Source of the DNA: Clostridiales bacterium
GTDB lineage: Bacteria > Bacillota > Clostridia > Christensenellales > Pumilibacteraceae
Reading direction: 5' to 3'
Length of the DNA: 64,000 nucleotides
NCBI GenBank assembly: GCA_022508505.1
Contig: JAFLVC010000002.1
Span: 97,507-161,506 of the forward strand
Below are positions 1-8,017 of this stretch, piece by piece. Within the stretch, counting starts at the first letter, position 1. Each line of letters starts with the position of its first letter. The translations under genes and the position numbers were made by a program. A model generated the notes under the pieces. It ran no database searches, was not told the origin of the DNA, and worked only from the letters and a program-made list of their open reading frames with translations.

Positions 1-2
1 CC

Positions 3-809
3 GCCGTCGTTTCGCTTCTTCTCATGCGGAACACGACGCTCAAAGGCGAGATTCCGCCGTTTATCATGGAGCTTCCCGCTTACCACGCGCCGCGATTCCG
101 CAACCTCATGATACACCTTTGGGATAAGGCCAAGCACTTTATCAAAAAGGCGTTTACCGTCATATTCGCGTCGACTGTGATTATTTGGCTGTTCTCGCAC
201 CTCAATTGGCGGTGGCACTACCTTCCCGACGAGCAAATGCAAGACTCCATTATCGCGTCGATAGGAATGTTTATTCAGCCGATGTTTACGCCGCTCGGCT
301 TCGGCTCGCAGCTCGGGGCTTTCGGCTGGGTGTTCGCCGTCGCGGCGATAACGGGGCTAATTGCAAAGGAGAACGTCATTGCGACGTTTACCACGCTCGC
401 GATATGTATAGGCGCGTATTTCGGCGCGGGCACCGAGGAGGGCATAGCGGAAACGGCAAGCCTTATCACCGCCATACAGGGCACGACGGGAATATCCACA
501 CAGGCGTTTACCGCCGCGCTCATATCGTTTATCGCGTTTAACATGACGACCATTCCGTGCTTTGCGGCGTGCGCGACGGCGAAGGGCGAGCTTCAAAAGG
601 GCAAGTTCAAGTGGACGGTTCTGTTCTGGCTATCGTCGAGCTACATAATTTCCGCCATGGTGTACACAATAGGCGCGTTCGTGTGGCCGCTCGCCGTGTG
701 GATTGCCGCAATCGCCGCGGTCACGGCGCTCATCGTTCTTCGCAACACGGGAAAGTTCGACATCACCAAAATCTTTAAAAGAAAGCGTAAAGGAGAAACC
801 GAAAAATGA
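3..809 (+). CDS. feoB: Ferrous iron transport protein B, C-terminal part (5' truncated by window edge)
   Basis: The open frame runs in from the left edge, so the N-terminal GTPase domain and first membrane helices lie outside the window. What is visible is the C-terminal permease part of FeoB: an RNTTLKGE / PPFIMELPAY segment, then the region PRFRNLMIHLWDKAKHFIKKA leading into several hydrophobic helices, including GAFGWVFAVAAITGLIAKEN and a helix with FNMTTIPCFAACATAKGEL. FeoB imports Fe2+ across the cytoplasmic membrane. The stop overlaps the start of the downstream Cys-rich protein by 4 bases, as expected for a translationally coupled pair. An internal ATG at position 24 is unlikely to be the start, since the family is far longer. 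Confidence 0.93.
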   Translation, partial: AVVSLLLMRNTTLKGEIPPFIMELPAYHAPRFRNLMIHLWDKAKHFIKKAFTVIFASTVIIWLFSHLNWRWHYLPDEQMQDSIIASIGMFIQPMFTPLGFGSQLGAFGWVFAVAAITGLIAKENVIATFTTLAICIGAYFGAGTEEGIAETASLITAIQGTTGISTQAFTAALISFIAFNMTTIPCFAACATAKGELQKGKFKWTVLFWLSSSYIISAMVYTIGAFVWPLAVWIAAIAAVTALIVLRNTGKFDITKIFKRKRKGETEK

Positions 810-1033
810 AACCGATTGACATAGCAATTATTGTCATAGTCTCGGTGTTGTTTTTGGCGGCGCTCGGCTACGCGATATACAGAAAGGTCAAGCACAAGGG
901 CTGTTGCGATTGCGGCAGCGATTGCGGCGCGTGCAACGGTTGCAAAGGCTGCGGCGCACACGACGGCCAAAACGAAAAACCAGATTGTTGTTGCTGCTGC
1001 GGAGTGAACGCCCCCGACCAATCGGAAAAGTAG
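806..1033 (+). CDS. FeoB-associated Cys-rich membrane protein
   Basis: This 75-residue protein has one N-terminal transmembrane helix (about residues 5-25), a short basic stretch (YRKVKHKG), then a cysteine-rich tail with CCDCG, CGACNGCKGCG and a run of five cysteines. That layout matches the small FeoB-associated Cys-rich membrane proteins found directly after feoB in Clostridia. The start overlaps the feoB stop (ATGA). A role in handing on or sensing iron at the FeoB pore is commonly assumed but not shown by the sequence. A strong terminator follows, closing the operon. Confidence 0.88.
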   Translation: MKPIDIAIIVIVSVLFLAALGYAIYRKVKHKGCCDCGSDCGACNGCKGCGAHDGQNEKPDCCCCCGVNAPDQSEK

Positions 1034-1060
1034 GGATTTTCTAATCAAAAAAACATACAC

Positions 1061-1096
1061 AAAAAGAGCTCGAGCGGAACAGTTCGAGCTCTTTTT
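1061..1096 (+). terminator. Rho-independent terminator after the feoB operon
   Basis: GAGCTCGA and TCGAGCTC arms, flanked by A5 and T5, form a 13-bp stem with a short loop. The A/T flanks would let it work in either direction. Confidence 0.88.
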
Positions 1097-1138
1097 ATCG
1101 TCTAAACTTGCAAATCGTTGAAAAATCAACCAAAATGT

Positions 1139-1167
1139 TTGACAAATTGTGATGATTAAGATATATT
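1139..1167 (+). promoter_or_regulatory. Promoter of the DegV/dehydratase-activase operon
   Basis: TTGACA and TATATT are separated by 17 bases. The predicted transcript starts about 45 bases before the degV-type start codon. Confidence 0.7.
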
Positions 1168-1218
1168 AGAGCAAGTTGATTTATCAACAAAATGGCAGTT
1201 GAGGAATATCGGTAACTT

Positions 1219-2067
1219 ATGATTAAGCTTCTGGTGGATTCGGCGTCCGACGTCGAAAAGGACGAAGCGGACGAGCTCGGTATAGAGTTGATTCCGATAA
1301 AGGTGTGTTTCGGCGACGAGGAGTATTCGGACGGATTCGATTTGTCGCACAGGGAGTTTTTCGAAAAGCTCATAGAGAGCGGAATATATCCGCAGACAAG
1401 TCAGATTAACGAGTTCGGCTGGGAAGAAAAATTCGGCGAGCTTACGAGAGACGGCAGCGAGGTGATAGCGATTACGCTTTCGTCAAAGCTTTCGGGAACG
1501 TACGTTTGCGCCGCGAGTGCGGCAAAGAAGTTCGGCGGCAAGGTTTACGTCGTTGACAGCGTCAATGCGTGCATAGGCGAACGCATTCTGTTGCAGTACG
1601 CGATAAAGCTTGTCAAGGAAAACAAGCTGACCGCCAAAGAAATTGTCAAAGAGCTCGACGACAAAAAGACAAAGATTCAGCTCATTGCCGTCATGGACAC
1701 GCTTAAATATCTCAGAAAGGGCGGACGGATTTCTTCGGTTGCCGCATTTGCCGGAGAAATGATGTCCATTAAGCCCGTTATTGCCGTTGTCAAGGGCGAG
1801 ATAAAAGTGCTTGGAAAAGCAATCGGCTCCAAGCGCGGCAACAATCGTCTCAATCAACTGATAGAACAGTGCGGCGGCATAGACTTCGACATGCCGTACG
1901 CGCTCGGGTATTCGGGGCTTTCGGACGAATACCTGCAAAAATATCTCAAAGACAGTGAACACCTTTGGAAGGGTAAAACCGACAGTCTTCCTTCGTACCT
2001 CGTCGGGAGCACTATCGGCACGCACGTAGGACCCAACGTCGTTGCGGTCGCATTCTTTGCAAAATAA
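1219..2067 (+). CDS. DegV family protein (fatty-acid binding, FakB-like)
   Basis: The 282-residue length and sequence fit the DegV family. The N-terminus KLLVDSASDVEKDEADELGI carries the usual DS(A/T)SD motif, followed by QTSQIN, ITLSSKLSGTYVCA and the basic segment LKYLRKGGRIS that line the fatty-acid pocket in family structures. DegV/FakB proteins bind a fatty acid and present it to a FakA kinase for phosphorylation; no FakA is visible here. The gene is followed after one base by a dehydratase-type protein, so all four genes to 4997 probably share one transcript. The ribosome binding site is weak (GAGG about 16 bases upstream). Confidence 0.9.
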   Translation: MIKLLVDSASDVEKDEADELGIELIPIKVCFGDEEYSDGFDLSHREFFEKLIESGIYPQTSQINEFGWEEKFGELTRDGSEVIAITLSSKLSGTYVCAASAAKKFGGKVYVVDSVNACIGERILLQYAIKLVKENKLTAKEIVKELDDKKTKIQLIAVMDTLKYLRKGGRISSVAAFAGEMMSIKPVIAVVKGEIKVLGKAIGSKRGNNRLNQLIEQCGGIDFDMPYALGYSGLSDEYLQKYLKDSEHLWKGKTDSLPSYLVGSTIGTHVGPNVVAVAFFAK

Positions 2068-2068
2068 C

Positions 2069-2983
2069 ATGAAGATAGGAATACCCAGAGCGCTTTTATA
2101 CTACAAGAACGAGAAGTTTTGGCCGACGTTCTTCGACGAGATAGGCGTAGATTACATAATAAGTCCGGAGACCGACCGCAAGATAATCGAGTGCGGGGCT
2201 AACCTCGCAATCGACGAGACGTGTTTGCCGACCAAGATTTTTCTCGGGCACGTCGACTGGCTGATAGATAAGTGCGATTACATCTTCGTGCCGCGCGTCG
2301 GATACCGCTTCGGCTACGAGACGTGCACCAAGTTTCAGGCACAGACCGATCTCGTCGCAAACACATTCCGCGGCAAAAAACCGAAGCTGCTGTTTTACAA
2401 TATCGACGACAAGAAGGCGTATCGCGAGCGCAAAGCCGTTTACAAAATGGGCAAGTTCCTCAAAATCAAGCGTTCGCAGATAAAGTACGCGTACATAATG
2501 GCAAAACAGGCGCAGATGTTTTTCGAGCTGTTTCGAAGGCAAAAAGAGGAGGCGAGGCTTTCCGAGAGCAAAAAGCTTAAAATTCTTCTCGTCGCGCATG
2601 CCTACAACATAGCCGATAAATACATAGGCAAGCCCATAATTAAGGCGGTCAAGGCGCTCGGCTGCGAGCCGATTATTGCCGAATACTTTGACGAGAGCGA
2701 GTGCATTCGCGCGTCGCAGAGCGTGACGGCAACTATGCCGTGGGCATACAACAGACATCTCGTCGGAGCAATCGAACTACACAAGGACGAGGTGGACGGC
2801 ATAGTGCTTTTGACGACCTTCCCGTGCGGCACCGACAGCATGGTGAACGACCTCATCGTTCGCACATACAAAAGCGTGCCGATCATAACGCTTACAGTCG
2901 ACACTCAGGACGGCACTGCCGGAATGGAGACGCGGTTAGAGAGCTTTGTCGATATCTTGACGCTGAGGCAGGAGAACAAATGA
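2069..2983 (+). CDS. 2-hydroxyacyl-CoA dehydratase-type protein (DUF2229-like), first of two
   Basis: The protein is 304 residues. It begins MKIGIPRALLYYKNEKFW, typical of the DUF2229/COG3580-type proteins related to the 2-hydroxyglutaryl-CoA dehydratase subunits. Cysteines at AIDETCLPTK and FGYETCTKF are in the places where the family has conserved, likely cluster-binding, cysteines. The start chosen is the ATG one base after the DegV stop, matching the family N-terminus. It overlaps the next gene by 4 bases. In many Clostridia this module, the next one and an activase are fused into one very large protein of unknown substrate; here they are separate genes. Confidence 0.82.
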   Translation: MKIGIPRALLYYKNEKFWPTFFDEIGVDYIISPETDRKIIECGANLAIDETCLPTKIFLGHVDWLIDKCDYIFVPRVGYRFGYETCTKFQAQTDLVANTFRGKKPKLLFYNIDDKKAYRERKAVYKMGKFLKIKRSQIKYAYIMAKQAQMFFELFRRQKEEARLSESKKLKILLVAHAYNIADKYIGKPIIKAVKALGCEPIIAEYFDESECIRASQSVTATMPWAYNRHLVGAIELHKDEVDGIVLLTTFPCGTDSMVNDLIVRTYKSVPIITLTVDTQDGTAGMETRLESFVDILTLRQENK

Positions 2984-4044
2984 ACAACGAAATTGTGGCG
3001 TGCTTTCCGCAGTTTGCCAACTACGCATACGCCTTTAAATATCTCTTTGAAAAGGGCTTCGGAGTTAAATACCTTCTTCCTCCGCCCATAACGAAGCGGA
3101 CAATGGAGCTCGGCAGCGAGAACAGCCCCGACTACGTCTGTTCGCCGTTTAAGTATTGCCTCGGCTGTCATATCGAGGCGCTCGAACTCGGCACAAACTG
3201 CCTTGCGCAGATTTTGGGCCCCTGTCGGCTCAACTACTACGGCGAGCTCAGCGAGCGCATTCTTCGCGATATGGGGTATGAATTTCAATACTTCAACATG
3301 GCGGCGATAAATTGGCACTCGCGAAAATCCATAATCGAAAATTTTAAGATTATCAATCCCGATCTATCGATTGTTCGGCTTTTGAGCGCGCTTCCGACTT
3401 CGCTCGCAATCATAAAAATGCTCGATAAGTTTGAGAACTATGTGCGGCACAACATCGGGTTCGAGGCAGAAAACGGCGAGTTCGACCGCACCTACAAGGA
3501 GTTTTTACAAAAGCTCGCGGACATAGAGAGCGGCAAACAGCTGAAAGCGCTCAAAAAAGAGTATTGGCAAAAGCTTAATTCAATCAAGCTGAACAAGCCG
3601 ACTAAGACAATCAAGGTTGGCATGATAGGCGATTACTACACCGTGCAAGAGCCGTTTGCAAACTACTTCATGGAAAAGGAGCTCGCCAAGTACGGTATGG
3701 AAATTTACCGCACCATGACGTTCACCAACTCCATAATTCACAGGCGCGGCAAGGAGAGCATAAGGATTGCCAAAAAGTACACCAAGTACGACATCGGCGC
3801 GACGTCCAACTCGACGGTGGCGGAGGCAATCACGTTTGCGCGGGCAGGCTGCAGCGGCATAATACAGGTCAAGTCGTTCGGGTGCACGCCCGAAACGGAC
3901 GCGATGCCGATATTGCAAAACGTGAGCCGCGATTTAAACATTCCCATTCTGTATTTCAGCTTCGATTCGCAAACGAGCGAAACGGGTGTAAAGACAAGGC
4001 TTGAGGCATTTTACGACATGGTCGAGGCAAGGAGCGGAAAATAA
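2980..4044 (+). CDS. 2-hydroxyacyl-CoA dehydratase-type protein (DUF2229-like), second of two
   Basis: The protein is 354 residues, starting at an ATG that overlaps the preceding stop and has GGAGAA just upstream. It has a cysteine-rich N-terminal region with C54, C60, C63, C74 and C82 (VCSPFKYCLGC then GPCRLNYYGEL), compatible with an iron-sulfur cluster. The later part contains the GDYYTVQEPF and RRGKESIRIAKKY segments and a GCTPETDAMPIL segment resembling the C-terminal region of COG3581-type proteins. It probably forms a complex with the preceding product and is energised by the activase encoded next. The substrate is unknown. Confidence 0.8.
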   Translation: MNNEIVACFPQFANYAYAFKYLFEKGFGVKYLLPPPITKRTMELGSENSPDYVCSPFKYCLGCHIEALELGTNCLAQILGPCRLNYYGELSERILRDMGYEFQYFNMAAINWHSRKSIIENFKIINPDLSIVRLLSALPTSLAIIKMLDKFENYVRHNIGFEAENGEFDRTYKEFLQKLADIESGKQLKALKKEYWQKLNSIKLNKPTKTIKVGMIGDYYTVQEPFANYFMEKELAKYGMEIYRTMTFTNSIIHRRGKESIRIAKKYTKYDIGATSNSTVAEAITFARAGCSGIIQVKSFGCTPETDAMPILQNVSRDLNIPILYFSFDSQTSETGVKTRLEAFYDMVEARSGK

Positions 4045-4046
4045 TT

Positions 4047-4997
4047 ATGAAAGGCTATCTGGGTATTGATATAGGCTCGATTTCCACAAAGGGCGTGGTA
4101 ATCGACGGCGAAAACAATATTCTCGCAAAGGAATATCTCTGGACGGAAGGCGACCCTATGGGCGCGGTCAAAAGGCTGTTGAAGGTTTTGGAAAAACAGC
4201 TCGCCGAAGACGTCAGGATTGTCGCCGTGGGCACGACGGGAAGCGCGCGAAAGCTTATAGGCGTCATGACAAACGCTTGCGTCGTCAAAAACGAGATAAC
4301 CGCGCACGCAATTGGAACAACTACCGTCCATCCCGACGTCAACACGATTTTCGAAATAGGCGGGCAGGATTCCAAAATCATCATTATCGAAAACGGGTTC
4401 GTTGTCGATTATGCGATGAACACGCTGTGTGCCGCCGGCACGGGCTCTTTTCTGTCGAGCCAGGCGCACAGGCTGGGAGTTTCGGTCGAGGACTTCGGCG
4501 AGATCGCGCTGGCTTCCAAAAAGCCAACCAACATCGCCGCGCGCTGCACCGTTTTTGCGGAGAGCGACCTCGTGCACAAGGCTCAGATCGGGCATAAAAA
4601 AGAGGACATCATAGCGGGGCTTTGCAAGGCGGTCGTTACCAACTATCTCAACAACATCGGCAAGGGCAAAAAGATACGCGCGCCAATAGTTTTTCAGGGC
4701 GGCGTAAGCAAGAATATCGGCGTGAAAAAGGCTTTCGAGGACGCGGTCGGCAGCGAAGTTATCGTCGACGAGAACGGGCACCTTATGGGCGCGTTCGGCG
4801 TCGCCGTGCTCGCAAAGCGGAGCGGCAAGGAAAAACCGTTCTCGTTTGAAACCGCCGATATAGAGTTTAAAACGCGCGGCTTCGAGTGCGGCAAGTGCGC
4901 CAATCACTGTGAAATTATCTGCGTGTATAAAGAGGACGAGCTAATCGATTCTTGGGGCAACAAGTGCGATAACGGCGCGGTGAAAGCCTCAAATTAA
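4047..4997 (+). CDS. Acyl-CoA dehydratase activase (BadF/BadG/BcrA/BcrD ATPase family)
   Basis: The 316-residue protein has the ASKHA ATPase signature: phosphate-1 loop GYLGIDIGSISTKGV at the N-terminus, FEIGGQDSK in the middle (residues 103-110) and FQGGVSKN later. C128 in LCAAGTGSF and C167 in ARCTVFAES match the two cysteines that hold the bridging [4Fe-4S] cluster of the HgdC-type homodimer. Such activases use ATP to inject an electron into a dehydratase component, most likely the two proteins encoded just upstream. A further C-terminal set (CGKCANHCEIIC) is beyond the minimal family length and could hold another metal site. Confidence 0.9.
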   Translation: MKGYLGIDIGSISTKGVVIDGENNILAKEYLWTEGDPMGAVKRLLKVLEKQLAEDVRIVAVGTTGSARKLIGVMTNACVVKNEITAHAIGTTTVHPDVNTIFEIGGQDSKIIIIENGFVVDYAMNTLCAAGTGSFLSSQAHRLGVSVEDFGEIALASKKPTNIAARCTVFAESDLVHKAQIGHKKEDIIAGLCKAVVTNYLNNIGKGKKIRAPIVFQGGVSKNIGVKKAFEDAVGSEVIVDENGHLMGAFGVAVLAKRSGKEKPFSFETADIEFKTRGFECGKCANHCEIICVYKEDELIDSWGNKCDNGAVKASN

Positions 4998-5018
4998 ATT
5001 GCGACCGTAAATTGTATG

Positions 5019-5048
5019 ACAGCCGAGACGACGCTCGGCTGTTTTTTT
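5019..5048 (+). terminator. Terminator after the activase gene
   Basis: ACAGCCGAG / CTCGGCTGT stem with a short loop, followed by seven T. Confidence 0.87.
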
Positions 5049-5069
5049 GTTTCCGAGTAGAATATAGTA

Positions 5070-5098
5070 TAGACAACCGAAGAAAAAGATGTTATAAT
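5070..5098 (+). promoter_or_regulatory. Promoter of the sdaA operon
   Basis: TAGACA and TATAAT with a 17-base spacer. The -10 box lies at the left end of the hairpin-rich repeat described next, so transcription would begin inside it. Confidence 0.72.
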
Positions 5099-5221
5099 AT
5101 ACGCAGTACGATTGCTTTGCAATCGTGGCGCTGTTCGCGCCTCGCGCTTAAAGCGCGACTGCGATATTGAATCACGGCGCAAAAATGCTTTTTCCCGGCA
5201 AGCATTTTTGCTTGTGAAAGA
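5092..5221 (+). ncRNA. Structured 5' leader, copy A (hairpin array upstream of sdaA)
   Basis: About 130 bases between the -10 box and the sdaA ribosome binding site form four consecutive stems. They are 5108-5126 (ACGATTGC/GCAATCGT), 5127-5141 (GGCGC/GCGCC), 5142-5158 (TCGCGC/GCGCGA) and 5179-5211 (12-bp perfect stem). A nearly identical array lies on the minus strand at 16484-16611, again directly after a -10 box and before a gene start. Stem sequences are kept while some paired bases change together, which argues for a folded RNA. It does not match a riboswitch class I know. It could also be a mobile promoter/hairpin repeat. Confidence 0.6.
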
Positions 5222-5241
5222 ATATACATGGAGAAACTACC

Positions 5242-6456
5242 ATGCAATCATTACGCGAATTGTACAGAATAGGCAGGGGACCGTCGAGCTCGCACACCAT
5301 GGGGCCGGAGCGCGCGTCGTATATCATGAAAGAACGTTTCCCGAAAGCGGATAAGTTTGTCGCGACGCTTTACGGCTCGCTTGCAATGACGGGCAAGGGG
5401 CACGGCACGGACGCCGTTATCGAGCAGGTGCTCGCGCCTACCGTTTGCGAGGTCGTGTTCGACACAGAGACGGAGTGCGACGTTCATCCCAACACGATGG
5501 ACATAGAGGCGTTCTCGGGCGGCAAAAGTCTCGGCAAGCACCGCTTTTACAGCGTGGGCGGCGGCGCGATCGAGATCGACGGGGAAAAGAGCGAAAAACC
5601 GAACACCGTCTATCCGCACCGCACCTTCAACGAGATAGCCGAGTACTGCAAGGCGAACAACCTCAGGCTGTACGAGTACGTCGGTCAGTGCGAGGGGCGG
5701 CAGATCTTCGAATACCTTTCCGCGGTGTGGGAGCGCATGAAGCAGACCATACACGAGGGGCTTATCGTGTCGGGCGTTTTGCCCGGCGTTCTCGGCACGC
5801 AGCGGCGCGCGCAGCAGCTGTTTAACCAACGCCACATCGACGAGTCGGCGCAGACCAAAGAAAACAGGCTCGTTTGCTCGTACGCCTTTGCGGTGGGCGA
5901 GCAGAACGCGTCGGGCGGGATTATCGTAACCGCTCCTACGTGCGGCGCGTGCGGCGTGGTGCCGTCCGTTCTAAAGTACATGCAGGAAACGCGCGGCTTT
6001 TCGGACGAGCATATCGTTCGCGCGCTCGCTACGGGCGGGCTCATAGGCAACCTCATAAAGCGCAACGCGTCGATAAGCGGCGCGGAGTGCGGCTGTCAGG
6101 CGGAGATCGGCTCGGCGTGCTCGATGGCGGCGGCGGCGCTTGCCGAGCTTTTCGAGATGGGGCTCGACCAGATAGAGTATGCCGCCGAGGTCGCCATGGA
6201 GCACCACTTGGGGCTGACCTGCGATCCTATTGCGGGGCTTGTTCAGATTCCGTGTATAGAGCGAAACGCGGTCGCCGCCATGCGCGCGATAAACGCGCTG
6301 TCGCTTGCAAACTTTTTGGCGGGTTCGCGCAAAATAAGCTTTGATATCATCGTAAAAACCATGCTCAATACAGGCATGGATATCAAGAGCTGCTACCGTG
6401 AAACGTCGGTCGGCGGGCTTGCCAAATACTACGAGATAGGCAAAAAACAACAGTAG
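5242..6456 (+). CDS. sdaA: L-serine ammonia-lyase, iron-sulfur type, single chain
   Basis: The 404-residue protein fuses the beta and alpha domains of L-serine dehydratase. The N-terminus YRIGRGPSSSHTMGPERA is the classic substrate/serine-handling motif of the beta domain; the alpha domain has APTCGACGVVPSVL, SGAECGCQAEIGSACSMAA and GLTCDPIAGLVQIPC, whose cysteines ligate the catalytic [4Fe-4S] cluster. It deaminates L-serine to pyruvate and ammonia in the cytoplasm. A GGAG ribosome binding site precedes the ATG. It is first in a run with a flavoprotein and a HAD phosphatase, behind the structured leader, which may control its expression. Confidence 0.95.
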   Translation: MQSLRELYRIGRGPSSSHTMGPERASYIMKERFPKADKFVATLYGSLAMTGKGHGTDAVIEQVLAPTVCEVVFDTETECDVHPNTMDIEAFSGGKSLGKHRFYSVGGGAIEIDGEKSEKPNTVYPHRTFNEIAEYCKANNLRLYEYVGQCEGRQIFEYLSAVWERMKQTIHEGLIVSGVLPGVLGTQRRAQQLFNQRHIDESAQTKENRLVCSYAFAVGEQNASGGIIVTAPTCGACGVVPSVLKYMQETRGFSDEHIVRALATGGLIGNLIKRNASISGAECGCQAEIGSACSMAAAALAELFEMGLDQIEYAAEVAMEHHLGLTCDPIAGLVQIPCIERNAVAAMRAINALSLANFLAGSRKISFDIIVKTMLNTGMDIKSCYRETSVGGLAKYYEIGKKQQ

Positions 6457-6470
6457 AAAAACGAGGACGG

Positions 6471-7349
6471 ATGAAAGAATACGACGTCATAATCATAGGC
6501 GGAGGTCCTGCCGGTGCGTCCGCGGCGCTCTATGCCGCGCGCGGCGGGCTTTCGGTGTGCATAATCCATAACAGCGCGTCCGCGCTCGAAAAAGCGACCA
6601 TTCAAAACTACTACGGCGCGGGCGATGTTTCGGGCGCGGAGCTCTATAAAACGGGGCTCAAGCAGGCATCTTCCGTCGGCGCGGAAGTGATTGAGGCGCA
6701 GGTGACTTTTGCTTCGCGCGGCGAGACGGACGGTTTCGAGGTCATGACGACAGCGGGCAAGTACAATTGTAAAAGGCTTGTCATAGCGACGGGCGCGAAG
6801 CGGCAGAGCCTCGACATTGAAGGCATAAAGGAATACGACGGCAAGGGCGTGAGCTACTGCGCCGTGTGCGACGCCTTCTTTTGCCGCAACAAGCGCGTCG
6901 CCGTCATAGGCGCGGGCGAGTACGCTAAGCACGAATACGACGAGCTTCTTAAGGTCGCTAAGGAAGTGCGACTACTTACAAACGGCGAGGCGGTATCATT
7001 CGACGCGAGCGGCATGAACGTAGTGGACGGCAAACTTTCGCGCGTCGTGGGAAGCGACGGCAGAGTTTGCGCCGTGGAATTTGTCGGCGGGGAAATATTA
7101 GAACTCGACGCGCTGTTCGTCGCGCTCGGCGTGATGGGAAGCGCGGCGATTGCTAAGAGCATGGGCGTAATGACAGACGAAAGCGGCGCGATTGCCGTCA
7201 ATGAGTCGGGCATGACAAACGTAGACGGGCTGTATGCGGCGGGCGACTGCACGGCGGGTATAAAGCAGATTGCCCGCGCGGTAAACGACGGCATGACCGT
7301 CGGGCTGAGTCTCATATCCGACATGAAGGGAAAAAGTGAAAAAAGGTAG
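6471..7349 (+). CDS. Thioredoxin reductase-like FAD-dependent oxidoreductase
   Basis: The 292-residue protein has the N-terminal FAD motif YDVIIIGGGPAGASAALYAARGG, the redox-active CxxC in SYCAVCDAFF (around residues 126-131), and the C-terminal FAD motif VDGLYAAGDCTAG. This is the layout of low-molecular-weight thioredoxin reductases. It is slightly short, and the second nucleotide site reads AVIGAGEYAKHEY in place of the usual GGGNSAxEEA, so NADPH may not be the reductant. Some clostridial relatives use ferredoxin instead; which applies here is inference. It lies 14 bases after sdaA and overlaps the next gene by 14 bases. Confidence 0.86.
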   Translation: MKEYDVIIIGGGPAGASAALYAARGGLSVCIIHNSASALEKATIQNYYGAGDVSGAELYKTGLKQASSVGAEVIEAQVTFASRGETDGFEVMTTAGKYNCKRLVIATGAKRQSLDIEGIKEYDGKGVSYCAVCDAFFCRNKRVAVIGAGEYAKHEYDELLKVAKEVRLLTNGEAVSFDASGMNVVDGKLSRVVGSDGRVCAVEFVGGEILELDALFVALGVMGSAAIAKSMGVMTDESGAIAVNESGMTNVDGLYAAGDCTAGIKQIARAVNDGMTVGLSLISDMKGKSEKR

Positions 7350-7995
7350 CTCAATAAGCGGCGTAAAGGCCGCAATATTCGATCTCGACGGCACGCTGTT
7401 TGACAGCACGCATTTGTGGGAGCAGATCGACGTCGACTTTTTGAAAAAGCGGGGGCTCGTTCCGACCGACGAGTACCGTCGCGCTCTCGGCGCGCTCGGC
7501 AACCGCGAGGGCGCGCATTTTACGGTCGATTACTATAAACTGAAGGATACGCCCGAAGAGCTCATGCGCGAGTGGGCGGGCATGGCGCTGTTCGCATACG
7601 AAAACAGCATCAAACTGTTCGACGGCGTCAAGGAATATCTGCTCGAAGTTAAGGGAAAGGGAATAGTGCTGATTGCGGTTACCAGCCTTGCAAAAGAGCT
7701 AGCAATCCCCGGGCTCAAAAGCAACGGCATACTGCACCTGTTCGACGATGTGATAACGGCGGACGAGACCAACCTGAGTAAGACCTCGCCGGAGATTTAC
7801 CTGCACGCCGCAACAATCGCGGGAGTGCCGCCTGCTTCCTGCGTGGCGTTCGACGACGTGGAGCGTGCGCTCCTTTCGGCGCGGGCGGCGGGCATGACGA
7901 CCGTTGGTATTCTGAACGAGGGAATACACAGCTGCGGCGATTGCGCCGACTACATAGTTACAAAGCTTTCCGAAGCGCCCAAGCTTTTGCCGTAG
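7336..7995 (+). CDS. HAD family hydrolase (beta-phosphoglucomutase-like)
   Basis: The 219-residue protein starts at GTG with GAAGGG upstream, inside the end of the preceding gene. HAD motif I is FDLDGTLFDS, motif II is the VTSLAKE segment, and motif III/IV is KTSPEIYLHAA followed by CVAFDDVERALLSARAAGM. These define a phosphatase or phosphomutase of HAD subfamily I with a helical cap. The substrate cannot be read from the sequence. The overlap suggests translational coupling with the flavoprotein gene. Confidence 0.87.
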   Translation: MKKGSSISGVKAAIFDLDGTLFDSTHLWEQIDVDFLKKRGLVPTDEYRRALGALGNREGAHFTVDYYKLKDTPEELMREWAGMALFAYENSIKLFDGVKEYLLEVKGKGIVLIAVTSLAKELAIPGLKSNGILHLFDDVITADETNLSKTSPEIYLHAATIAGVPPASCVAFDDVERALLSARAAGMTTVGILNEGIHSCGDCADYIVTKLSEAPKLLP

Positions 7996-8017
7996 CGTTG
8001 CGGGTAGTCACCAAGTA

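Noticed and set aside
5092..5221. Leader repeat as a CRISPR or IS end
   Set aside because: Only two copies are seen, no spacer array, no transposase nearby, and no terminal inverted repeat with target duplication.
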